Source: Patiria miniata
Taxonomy: Eukaryota; Echinodermata; Asteroidea; Valvatida; Asterinidae
Direction of reading: 5' to 3'
Length of the DNA stretch: 64,000 nt
NCBI RefSeq assembly: GCF_015706575.1
Contig: NW_024037074.1
Coordinates: forward strand, 19,767,334 to 19,831,333
A program made the position numbers and the translations under genes. The notes under the pieces are model-generated. The model saw only the letters and a list, made by a program, of their open reading frames with translations. It made no database searches and was not told where the DNA came from. Positions 34,870-46,900 of the stretch are shown in pieces; the first letter of the stretch is position 1, and each line of letters begins with the position of its first letter.

Positions 34870-37046
34870 TCATTCTTCGTAGGGTTTGGGTAGCTGTAAG
34901 CCGACCAGGTTGGCACTTTCTGCTACAGTCCTCTCTCCCCTCCTGTATACTGCCTGCAAAGCCTGACAAGATTAAGAACATAGGACACAATACACAAATA
35001 TTAAGAGGTTGCTTTATTCATCAAACATTTAAGAAAGTGAACTTGGAAATATTTGTTAGTCATTCCAATTTCAAGCACTAGTACCCCTGGTTTGCATCTT
35101 CACAACTTTCATCCTCACCCCCCACCTTTGAATCTCCTTAGAAGTATAAACTGTCCCCACCCACTTTTTTGAAGAAACTTTCTAAAGCCAGTGAATATCA
35201 GTAGTAGCCATATAGATATTCACTAGGAAGCCATTTTCAATCATGTTCCCTGAATCTATTCTATCAATTGTAAACTGTTAAATAGGATGGTGCCAGACTA
35301 TTTTGCGTTCCAAGCCTCACTTTTCATTTTCTTTTTAAATGTGGCTTACAAAATATGTTTAATCACAAATTTTTAATTATTCATCAGAACAGACTGGTTC
35401 TGGTTAGGCCCCAAAAAAATTATAGTTCTGCTTCCGGTTTCCCTACCTACCCTATTCTGAGAGCCCCTACCCTATTTTTTTATGGGAAAAAATGAGAAAA
35501 AAAAACACCCACAACAATCCATTTCAACATTTTACCCCTGACTACACGCAGACGCCTCCATAAGATTGTACACAAAAACAATTGCCAAAAAAAAAATTCC
35601 CTACCTAACTACCCTATTTTCAAATGCCATGTAATCGGAAGCAGAAGTGTTTTTTTTTTGGCCTTAATTAAGGAACCCTTATTTCAATGCTTTCATTTTT
35701 ACTCTCAAGTTCCAGACAGAAGAAATTACCCCGCTTTCAATTAATAATGGCCGGCACATAAATAAGGTGTATTACTTTAATCCTCCAGCACACCGCTTTT
35801 ATTTTGAAGCATGAACTGCTCAAAACACTGAAATAAAAGAAGGAATCTTACCTCATGTTCTCGCGTACTCCTGAGCAGACAAAGATACGTCTGGGCCTGA
35901 TGTAACATCTCATTGTGTTCTTTGCAGTACTTCTCCGAGGTGACCTGGTTCTTTCGGAACTGATCCATCAGGTAGCCGTAGGCCATTGTGTTTCTAGGAG
36001 AACTCTGCACATACAGAGTTGTATAAATGAAAAAGATGATAGTTGTAAAACGCTAATGATCATAAGTATAATTGTCAATCAATGCAACAAACTAGTCAAT
36101 TCAATTTTTGCAGTGGCGGCCATAAAGTGACTAAGTGCTATCGTTACAGAACTGTCTTGCTCCCAGACGCAATAGTATTCAACGTCAAGATCTTTGGCTG
36201 TTGGAACCAGACTATGAGCCAGCGGGTAGCCCTCCAAGTCCCGGCGAAGATACTTGGTGAGGTGGAGGACACAGGTTAATACAGGTAGGGGGCCTAAATG
36301 GTTCTCAGACTTTATTTCCTTTAAAAAAAAATTCTCCAAAGCCATTGATTTCAAAGAAGAAAATGAAATCTACTTTAGATAAAACAAACAATTTGATTAA
36401 AAACCTTAAGTTTAAGAAATCTAACAGTAGCAGTGTTATTCAAAACAAATGAGCAGCGCAGCAGCAGTTTTGAACCCGGATCCCCGGCACAGTCAGTAGT
36501 CTAACGTGTAACCATTCGAGCTGCGAAAGCGTTCTGGTTAATTGGACGGGAGTTGTAAATGTGATATACATGTACATTCGTATGGTATTTTTCCAAATGC
36601 CGTATAAATGACCTAGTATCACGGTAGAATCGCGTTAGAATCGCGTCAACGCAGCTCAGCTTGTGAAATATTGTCCAATTACATGATATACAAAATGGAC
36701 GCGGAACACGCAAAATCTGAGACAAACAAAATTTAGTGTACAAAAACTCCATAGGGTTGTCTAAGGGGCGTGGCTAACTCGCAAACGGCGATAGATCAAT
36801 TGTTAGTAATCAACCAGCACCATGACAGCGTTACCTGCACGTGATAGCCCCACCATAGGCGATTGTGCAGTAGCATACAGATACAGATACAGATATATAC
36901 GCGTTACGGCAATGACGCCGACGGCCTTCGGCTTTGTCTGTTCGTTCAATGTTATACGAAAGGTAAAATCTTACATTTTTGACCTCTCGAAGTTCCCGTA
37001 ACAAAGATCTCAAAAGTCTCAATGTTTGCAACTTTGTGTTTGACAT
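34870..37046 (-). CDS. FMC1: FMC1 homologue (formation of mitochondrial complex V assembly factor 1)
   Basis: Three exons, 37046-36975, 36004-35852 and 34962-34870, join in phase 0 and give a complete protein of 105 residues, close to the ~113 of vertebrate FMC1. FMC1 is a small mitochondrial matrix LYR-superfamily protein needed for assembly or stability of the ATP synthase F1 part, acting with the ATPAF2/Atp12 chaperone. Visible conserved parts are LLRSLLRELREV (about 11-22), TMAYGYLMDQFRKNQVTSEK (about 30-49), AQTYLCLLRSTREH (about 60-73), and GERTVAESANLVGLQLP near the C-terminus. The family identity is clear from the ordered motifs. The gene is divergent from MTRR, and the start is the only Met before the conserved helix. 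Confidence 0.93.
35403..35668. mobile_element. Small MITE with TTAGGCC-type inverted ends
   Basis: The left end TTAGGCCCCAAAAAAA... with TTCTGCTTCCG inside is mirrored by the right end CGGAAGCAGAAG...TTTTTTTTTTGGCCTTAA. The middle holds repeated CCCTACC/CCCTATT words. It is about 265 bp and lies in FMC1 intron 2. It is similar in style to the element at 42508-42886. Confidence 0.7.
36079..36354 (-). other. Unassigned open frame in FMC1 intron 1
   Basis: An open frame of 91 codons lies just upstream of FMC1 exon 2 on the same strand. Its translation has no motif I recognise and is not in the conserved FMC1 sequence. It is most likely intron sequence. Confidence 0.2.
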
Positions 37047-37998
37047 GACTGGATATCTATTTAAACTTTATACAAACAGAACGTTGCTGTGTGCAAAAAC
37101 ACAATCAGTCACCAGTTTTCTCTCCGGCACAGGGCGCAGACATCTTAGGCTTGTCACAAAGTTTTACATAAATTCATTATTATTACATCTTTCAAGACCC
37201 ACATGGTACATAAAAAAATGCAAATAAATTAAGTAAATAATACTTCTTTTTTTAATAATATAATTATATTCTTTTTACTAAAAAAGAGAGCAAAAATTTT
37301 AAAACAATAATCTTTTATTATTGAAAAAGCCAACTTTCTCTCAGTACACGTAGCATGCAAATTGCATACACGTAGCATGCAAATTGCATAACACGCACAG
37401 TTAAGTTGCACAATACACACGGCTAGATGCGCTCCGATCCTTTGCAATGTCAATGTCATGACTCATTGACTGTCATATTAACTTGTTTTTGTCGGGTATG
37501 TCATGTAAGAAGAGTTTACAACATCGTCATCATTCTCCACGCTTTGTGGGAAAGAATGCTGCAACCTGACGCTACTTGTCTTCAGCGGTTGTTCTAAAAA
37601 ATTGTCTAATTTCCTAACAAAATTGAAACAATATCAAATCAGTTTTGCAAATGAAATAGGCTTCATTGTCCATTGAGATGATGCTTGAAGTTGATGATAG
37701 AAAAAAATGGCGTCAGTTTGCAACATTCTTTCGTGATATAAAATAATATTATTGATTATGTGTGGAATTCAAGAACAATTTATATTTCTAATTTCTCTGC
37801 CTTTTCCAACTTATTATTTTGTTTATCCTCGAGTCACTTTGGGGGGGGGGGGGGGGGGAAATGACGATGACAATGACAATACGCAATGCTGCTAATTTTT
37901 TTTTTCAAATTCAGCTGGGTACAAGCTGCAGTCAATCTCCATGTTATTGTAATTCTTTTTGTTTACAACTCATTTTACAGATATCTGACTTGGACAAC
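37047..37998. promoter_or_regulatory. Putative bidirectional promoter region, FMC1 / MTRR
   Basis: The start codons of FMC1 (minus, 37046) and MTRR (plus, 37999) are 952 bp apart, and no other gene lies between. MTRR probably has a noncoding first exon here, because an AG acceptor (37979-37980, TTTTACAG) precedes the initiator exon. The region contains a perfect 22-bp tandem repeat with octamer motifs (37346-37389) and a G run at 37841-37858. No TATA box was convincing. The promoter role is inferred from the gene layout only. Confidence 0.55.
37346..37389. promoter_or_regulatory. Tandem 22-bp motif with octamer ATGCAAAT and near-palindrome
   Basis: Two exact, adjacent copies (37346-37367 and 37368-37389) each contain ATGCAAATTGCAT. 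The core ATGCAAAT (37355-37362 and 37377-37384) is the classic octamer bound by POU-domain factors. The copies lie between the divergent FMC1 and MTRR starts. Binding is not shown. Confidence 0.45.
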
Positions 37999-40900
37999 AT
38001 GACCAAAGGCAGTCAGGGACGATTCCTTCTATTGTACGGCTCACAGACCGGCCAGGCAAAGGCCATAGCTGAAGAGATCTTTGAGACGTCGCCAAACCAT
38101 GGGCTAGACCCTGAAATGCACTGTATTAGTGTGACTGACAAAAAGGTTTAACAAATGAGTCTTGTGTCTTTAACATACACTTTTAAGTTTTTGTTATTTA
38201 AGGCCAAGTAAAAAAACATACAGTTGATCGTTCTCGCCTGCTTCCTTTTTTAACATCTGCATCAATTCTGTTTTAATTTTTTTATTTCAGGCAAAAAGCA
38301 CCTTGAGAAGCTTTTGTGTTCATCAATTAATAGACAACTACCCAGAAGTATTGTTGATGTACCCTAACGTGGCGAGGCCCCCAACGTGGCGCACTTTGAT
38401 TTTTCGCCTGTAGCGCCTACCTAGAGCAAAAGTTTTAACTGAAATTTCACAGAAAGTGAAATTTCATCAAGTTCTAAACACTCCTGTTCATAAATCGCGA
38501 GTTCATTTACCCGTAACAAAGTTAAAAGAAAAATTTATTTTGGAGTGATTTTCTGATTTTATTTTCAAGTGCAAAGTGAACCCTTTGAAAATGCCCCGAA
38601 AAATAAGAAAATAATTTTTGACAAACATCTGGCTGGGTATGTAAGTAGAGATAATAATTATTTATCAGAATTTATCAAGTTTACAGAACTTCTTAAATGT
38701 TAATTTGGAATTTTCCGAGATTTATTCAAGTGCGTCACGTTAGGGAACACCCTGCCAATTTGTGCCCAATTTCCGGACGCCACCGTTTTTGACTTTCGGA
38801 TTAAATTTCATGAAACCGAAATTGTTCACAAAGGTTTAATAAGGTAAAAGTATTAGTATTTTACTGCATGAATTTGAGGTTTGTAAACAAAGAGGTTAGG
38901 CAACACTACACGAGGAAAGTCGGGTAAGCTTCGAAGTGCGCCACGTTAGGGAACACGACTATATCAAATAAAAGGGCTTCCTTTTTAGGGCACATATAGT
39001 GTAAGCTAAATATGGCTATTTAAGCCTATTTTTTCAATATTCATCCATTAATACAAAAATAAAAAGGCCTTCATCTTCATCCCATCATTTGTGAATAAAG
39101 CGAAGCTGAATATTATTTATCTCATTTACAGTTCAGCATTGAGAAGGAGAAGTGCGTTGTGATCATTGTGTCTACGACGGGAGACGGGGAGCCACCAGAT
39201 ACAGCCACCAAATTCTGGCGCCGTATCAAAAAGAAAACGTTAACAAGTGATTACCTCGCAGGGGTCTACTTCACTCTGCTAGGTGAGTAACATTGCAGTG
39301 CTGAGTCAGGTCGGCGCAGCGGTTCTTTCCTCGCCTTCCACCTCTGTGGCCCGGGTTCGATTCCTGCCCTGGTCCACGTGTGGATTGGGTTTTCAGTTCC
39401 TACCTGATTCCGTTGCTTTTCCTCCAGAATACAATGTATTCTTCTGTGGTTTTCCTCCCACCTCTAAAACTGTAATTTCTTATTGTCTTCTTCCGGCTTG
39501 CAAGCTTACGGTGCCAAGAGCACTTTTGAGGAATCCTTGGTTCTAGTATCGGAAAGAAATAATAATAAGGATTGAGAATATCTTGCTCATATACGTCAGG
39601 GGCCAAATGCAATATTTCGTAAAATACATCCAGTTGTCTGACATTCTTTCCAATTAGGTCTTGGTGATTCCAACTACACTAATTTTTGCCGCAATGGCAA
39701 AAACTTCAACCAGCGATTGGAAGAACTGGGCGCCGGTCACTTCTATCCTCCTGGTTTTGCCGACGATGCAACTGGGTGAGTGCGGCTCCATGCTTTCAGT
39801 TTGTGATCGTGTGCATTTTGAGTGAGCAGTTACTATTCTTCGACTGTAGTTTATGAGCACATGGTGCATGCTCATTGCTGTCTGAAAGCGCGTGGGAAAA
39901 ACTTGACAAGCTTTCTGTTGTGGGACTTGAACCCGTAACCCCCTGCTTACTAGTGCAGAGAATACCTGTGGGTTGATGGAGTCGTTTGGCCAGTTTGAAT
40001 CTGGTTTAGCAGTGGATACTACAGTCGGGGACTAATGATTGAACGTATTTTCTTAAAAAGCTCTTGAAACCCATTGATTATTGCAGTATTGTGGTAAATG
40101 GAAGCTCAGTACGTTTATTAAAATATCAAACCGACCTGGCTCAAAAAGGTTTCTTACTTTTTAGTTTTCATGAATCCTTTCACGTTTAATGTGGATAATG
40201 CGGAAAAAACACAAACAGAACTAAGATATGTTGCAACAAAATTGAACAATACTTTGTTCTTTTTGGCAGCCTAGAGATTGTGGCAGAACCCTGGATTGAA
40301 GGATTGTATCCGGCACTTCGGAAGCATCTTGGCTTAGACGGTGTCTCTGAGAGCCAAACTGGCTGCCCAGTTTCAGCAACTAACAGTACTTCTGACTTGT
40401 GCCAAGGAGGGGAAGTGAGAAATGACATTGGTGCTTCTAGTGATGAACCTTTAAACCCGTTGGAGAGACACACTAAAGTAGGGTCACCTTTCCTGGATGT
40501 CCAGTCGTCCTCTGTTGATACCAGAATGGAACATTTATCCTCGGTTCCTAATTCTGCATCGGCAACCTCAGATGATGCCGAAGAATGTTCCTCAGACCAA
40601 AGGAGGGTTAACCACGACCAGACAACATTAGGACCTTCAACAAATCCTGGTCTTGAAGACCGCAGTGCATCTTCTGTCTCTAAAGTATCAGTCACGAACC
40701 ACCTCGAGGTCTCCCCAGAACCAAATGACATGCCCTCTACTTCGCTGAGAAGGCCTGAGGGTTCAAAAAGAGGTGAAAAAGACAGACCTCTTGGAGATGT
40801 GGAACAGGCAAGCAGTGCAACAGAAGGAGGAGCTGTTACGCAGACTGATGGTTCCGCTTCTCTCAGGATGTCTATACCGCCCCTATCTGAGAGTGGTCTT

Positions 40901-43900
40901 ACACTGCCAGTTGCTCCACCTCCATTCCTGGATGTAGAATTCCACACTGACCAAACTCTGGTGAGATGCTTTGTTAATGTGCGAAGGAGTTTAGGAGCGG
41001 CAAGAATTAAACTGACCAAGCTGCTGTGGGAAATAGTATTAAAATAGTTCTGTCTTTCTGAGATTTGATTGAATTCCTTCATGTTTTTATTTATACCGGC
41101 ATACATCCTATTACATTCATTGATTGAATGAGAATGGTTTGTTTCAGTCGTTTATGTGATTGGCAATATTTTGGAATCTTGTTTTAACTACTTTTATTTT
41201 GAAAAAAAAAAGGATTAATGTTAAATGTTTTTATTACCATTAGTGAAATTCTGCACTGAAATTGTTGTTTTGGTTGGTACTCTACCATCTATTTGCAATG
41301 TTTTATTTTATTATGGGAACTAGTAACCAAAATAAACTTATTTTTGAAATCGAAATCTTTTTGTTGCAGAGAACTGATGATCTCCCTGTTCAAGGTGGAG
41401 CACCCATGCCATCAGCTGCCTCCCCTGTTACCATGGCAACACTGGTCTCCGCAACCAGGCTGACAAGAGCAGATGCTGTCAAGACTGCGCTCGACGTGGA
41501 GCTAGACATTTCGGTCAGTTTGCCATTCAGTTATATTGAAACTAAAAAAAATTAAGAAACTGGCCTATGTTTTGGGGTTTGGGTTAAACCACATGAGTCC
41601 CTTTACCATCCCAAACCGCTCTATTGCGCTGCATGGCTTTATGAATCCTTGGAGAATGTATACATTGTAGTACAATGTATACAATGTAGTACAATGTTTA
41701 CAATGTAGTACAATGTATACAATGTAGTACAATGTATACAATGTAGTACAATGTATACAATGTAGTACAAAGTATACAATGTAGTACAATGTATCCAATG
41801 TAGTACAATGTATACAGTGTAGTACAATGTATACAGTGTAGTACAATGTATACAGTGTAGTACAATGTATACAGTGTAGTACAGTGTATACAGTGTAGTA
41901 CAATGTATACAGTGTAGTACAATGTATACAGTGTAGTACAATGCGGTACAGGTGCTTATGGGTTAAACAAGATGTCTAGGCCTACTGATTTATTAAAGTG
42001 CATTGCTTATTTGTGGACTATATTATTCCATTCCAGGAGACTGGAATTCACTACCAACCAGGCGATTCGTTCAGCATCGTCTGCCACAATGATAGCAGAG
42101 AGGTCAATGACCTGATTCAAAGACTTGGCTTACAAGACAAGGCTGACTGTCCACTGAGTCTGCAGGTGCTGAGTGGGACCAAGAAAAGACGCGCTGTGGT
42201 GCCGGAGTACATACCTCAACCCCTGTGCACACTGAGACACGCACTGTCACATTGCTGTGATATAAGGACCCCGCCAAAGAAGGTAGTTTGCGGAACTGTT
42301 GCGTCGTCTTTCTGGTTTATAGCCTGAATGAATAGATTATGTTCTCGTAAAAGAATATTTGAAGGACCAATTTTTTTCTCTCGACCTGTGGAATTAAAGG
42401 GATTGCCATTAAAATGAAGAAAATGTGGTAGTGTATGTGTTCTTGTGTCCTTGGGAAGGGCACTCGCTCTACTCCTGGCTTAAATAAATAAAATAAAAAT
42501 AAAGTGTAAGGCCCCCCCAAAAAGTCTCCGGTTTCTGGTATGGAGCTTGTCAAAAAAGTGGTGCGGCGACGCGGCTTTTTTTTTTTTTTTACCCGACTTT
42601 TTTGCTTCAAATGTCGGCTGATGACTGCAAATGGTGCCCGACTAAACTTAGTGCAAATATATGGGAGTCCAGAGAGGCCACATAAAGCTTATTCTTGATC
42701 ATAACCCCATCTAAAAACACGTTGAAATCGCGCAGCAGCAGAATTCCAGTCAAACCAGTGAGTTTGGCGGTTTTGAGACATCATCTTTCATTGAAAAAAA
42801 AAACTTTTTCATTTTGCCGACGCACATGGCTACGGCGACGCGAGCGCATACCAGATACCGGAGACTTTTTTTTTTGGGCCTAATGCTTATGTAGCACTTT
42901 CCATCGTATCAACACTCTTAAAGTCCTTTACAGTTATTTCCCTGTTCTTCATGCCACAAGACCAAGCGGCAGCCGATATCAGCGCACATTCAGTCCTCTA
43001 CCCTCACAAGTACCCATTCAAACTCCTGGGCAGAGAGAGGCAATTGTAGCAAAGTGGCTTGCCCATGGCCACAGACACCATATTCCCAACACTGTTAAGA
43101 ATAAAAATCCAAAGTTTCAAACATTGATTATACGGAATGGCCCCTATACACACAGAGTTCTGTGGTTAGAGCCATGATATTTAGCCTGTTCTTTCATAGA
43201 ATCCAAGGCTTTTTCTCTGGTCTAATAACGTTGACTTGATCAACAGGCATTCTTACGAGTCCTTGTCGACCACACCCACGATGCATCTGAGAAGCGTCGG
43301 CTGCAGGAATTGTGTAGCAAGCAAGGCGCCAGTGACTACGGTACCTTCATACGGGATCCCCACCTGTCTCTATTGGACATCCTGACGGCCTTCCCATCAT
43401 GCAATCCTCCTTTGAGTCGACTGTTTGAACATCTACCCAGGCTTCAGCCGAGACCGTACTCCATATCGAGGTGGGTAGTGGACCATGTCGTAATTGAGTC
43501 CATCACAAGTCCGGTCACAAGCAAATTACAAGTCCATTCAGTGACCTGCCATTCACAATTAACAGCGGATGAACAATGACAACAGACTGCCGATGTCTCA
43601 GTTCATTTGAATATCTTGTGAGTTCACTTGGGACAAGGTGATGTGTGCTTGACTTGTGAGGACTTGTGGTGGACTTGACTGGGCTTGACTTGGACTTTTA
43701 TTTTGAAGTTGAACAGTTTCTTTGTTCGATTTTAACCCTATAAACCCACCTCACTCCTCCAAAATCCTCCTGGCGGTTTTGGAGGATTCTAGAGGATTGA
43801 GGATGAATGGTGAATGAATCAAATGAGGATTCTGGAGGATTGAGGATGAATGGTGATTGAAGCACATGAGGATTTTGGAGGATTGAGGATGAATGGGGAT

Positions 43901-46900
43901 AGAAGCACAAGAGGATTTTGGAGGATTGAGGATGAATGCATTTTGAGGCAGGACTGTCTGATGATTTTGAAGGAATTGGCATTGGTTATCCTTCATTTAA
44001 ACACAAGTGCAAAATTTTGGGATGAGGAGGATTTTGGAGGATTGAGGATGAATTGCATTTTGAGGCAGGACTGTCTGACAATTTTGAAAAATTTGGGCAG
44101 AGTTGCAAAATTTTGGAGGATTTTGGAGGATTGAGGATGGTTGTGAGCAAAAAGGGCCTAGGGGGTTAAAGTTAATAGTATTATAATGCACTTAGTCAGT
44201 TTTCCTTTGTGGTTTATAAAAAAAATATCTTACAGAACTGATAGAGGGGCAGTTCCGTAATTTCGGACGTACATGTCAAACACTTTAATGAGCTGCTGTT
44301 GAAAAAGTGAATGTGATACATCACTAATATTGTGACATCTAATCATGAGCAGAAAACAATTACAGACCAAACCGAGGTACCACCACCTTAATGACCTTGT
44401 ACATACTGTGGTCGGACGTACGCAGAGAAATGGATTTTACAGAATTGCTTAGAAGTCAACAGTTTTGGATATTTAGAAATCATAAGTCCAATAATGATTT
44501 ATTGGGAGATCATTTGAGCTAATCACAAGACCAACTCTCATATTATGTCATTTTTGTTACAGCTCACCCTTAGTGGACCCCAACAAGTTGCATTTTGTCT
44601 TCAACGTTGTCGTCTTCCCGGAGGGTCAAGGGAGAAATGAGCGACGGGAAGGAGTCTGTACGGGATGGCTCAATCACATGACCAAGACGGAACAACACTC
44701 TGATGTCTCGCTGGCCAGTCAGATGTCAAAACTTAGCATCCATTGGGATACAAAGGTTGGTGTGAACCCAAACCCTCGCAGATCCTTCAAAATTTGCAGG
44801 ATTTTGTTGGATTTTGTAGGATTTTGCAGGAGCTAAGAAGGTACAGCAAATGCAGGTCATTGCTACTTGACATGGTACTTGATGTCCTTCGATGGCACAA
44901 CCAACCAAAGTACATGTACAACTAGTGCCATTGGTTTCCCTCAGGGTATAGGATTTTGTAAGCACCTTTGATAAGCACAATCGATATTACTCGATTATTC
45001 GATATTATTTTGATATCGATATCGCCAATAGCAATATTTCAATCATATTGAAATATCAGAATTTCAATATTAAGGAACGATATCAAAAATATTGAAAATG
45101 CGTCAGATCATTGCCAAAATAAAGCTATCGTTTGTGTTTTTACTTTGTGTTTAAAGTTTGCTGTGTAATAAAATAAGAGTCTGCGGCAATGTATTCTCTG
45201 AAGCTGAGAGTCTCTCCTTTCTTTTTTTTCCTTTCAGATACCCATGTTTGAACGAACCAATCAGAGATTCCACCTGCCAGCCGAGCCCACCACACCCATT
45301 ATTATGATTGGACCAGGGACGGGCGTGGCTCCGTTCATAGGATTCTTACAGCACAGGGCGTGTCTTCTGAAGACAGGGGCGTGTCTTGGACCTGCCTGGC
45401 TCTTCTTTGGGTGTCGGCACAGGGACAGAGACTTCTTGTACAGGTGGGTGAAATTTAAAAAAATAAAAAAAAATTTAGTGGAATAACAAATTTTACAGGA
45501 TCTCATGATATGAGTGTTTTGGAAAATGTGTCACTTTAAAGTGTTCATACGATGAATTTTTCTAAGGAACACATTTTGTGCAGCTTCCTACTTCTTTTAA
45601 ATGTATTAAACTATTTGTCATTCCTTTTTGGTTAATTTTATTGAAAGGTATTCCATAGACGAGGAAAGGCCAGCCTTATGGCCAAAAAATCCAGGAACGT
45701 TCTCATGAGTTATATTGTTAACCCCAAGTCTGGAATGTATCATTTGTTTGGAAGACGACCTTTACAGATTTCAATTTTTGAACCAGCCATCTGACCCAGG
45801 CAAGCTCGGTGGTTGAGTGGTAAGATGTCTGCACTAGCAAGCAGGAGATCAAGGGTTCAAGTCCCACCTCAGTAGTTTTTATCTCACAATCCCTCTAGAC
45901 AACACTGAGTTTTATAAAGTATGCCAGCGAAGAGGAGAGCCCAATATGGAGGCTTAATTATGTTGTAGGGCCAATTACATGTACAGTCTGTAAATTTGAA
46001 ATTATGAATATCACAAGAAAAAAAATGAGATTGAGACAAATGCTTTCTATCCCTTGACAGAGACTCTCTTGAGGGTTATCTGTCCTCTGGTGTCCTGTCC
46101 AAACTCTGCTTGTCCTTCTCTCGTGATCCGAGCCCGTCAGTGACTGATGAGAGTTGTAAGATGGGGAATGCGACGTCTGATACCCCTCGGTATGTTCAGG
46201 ACAACCTGAGGAGATATGCGGCCGAGCTGTGTCAACTGATCCTAGAAGACAAGGCAGTGGTCTATGTCTGTGGGTAAGTAATTTCCTTGAGCATTCAAGC
46301 TCTATTAACCTTAGCCTTGTCAGATGCAACAGAGGGCAGCAGGTGTGTACGTCTGTGGGACCTTGCTGCATTGAGCCATCAACACCAGCAAGTACGGAAA
46401 ATGCCTATTGTGAGACAACAGAGCCTGAATGTACGCAATTTTGTCTCTGAGATTCTGGACCCCTCGCCGACCCGCCTATGGGCATTTTACACAGGGTTGC
46501 ACTTTCTCTTGCTATAAGTTTTGACATAATTATTACTAATGGTTATCACCCGAAGAAACATTCGTGTTGGAATTTTATCTGGGCATTTCACAAGAAAAGA
46601 TGTTGAGAAATCAGTTGGAGATGGGTAAAAACGAATTTTACGTACGACCTTAGTTGTGCGTACTTTGTGCTGTACACGTGCGAATCAGTACGCGCACATG
46701 TAGTTGTCTTGTTAGCGCACGGAGTCCTTCAGCAAAATACTTGCCTAATTTGCAATTTCTGACTTTATAGTTTCAAAGAAATATTTTAGCGCTTCCTTGA
46801 AATTTCAAATCACAGTACACTGTATCAGGAAAAACCCCAAAACATCAACTTAGCGATCCCAAAATTGCATGTTCCTTTGAATTTGTCATTAAAATCAATT

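Noticed and set aside
38282..38400. Possible extra MTRR exon after TTTATTTCAG
   Set aside because: The acceptor looks good, but exon 1 and the exon at 39132 already join in phase with the expected protein, and the translation here has no MTRR similarity.
40186..41106. 306-codon open frame antisense to MTRR exon 4
   Set aside because: It overlaps the spliced MTRR exon, which has clear homology at both ends. The antisense frame shows no domain and results from the codon composition of the linker.
41565..41941. Overlapping minus-strand frames with repeated [19 protein letters not shown] peptides
   Set aside because: They are translations of the 19-bp minisatellite. All three frames give the same cyclic peptide, so there is no protein signal.
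41657..41944. CRISPR-like repeat array
   Set aside because: The units are contiguous without unique spacers and lie in an intron of an animal gene. It is a minisatellite.
45795..45960. Possible functional tRNA gene
   Set aside because: The A and B boxes are good, but the acceptor stem does not close and a related truncated copy exists, so a SINE is more likely.
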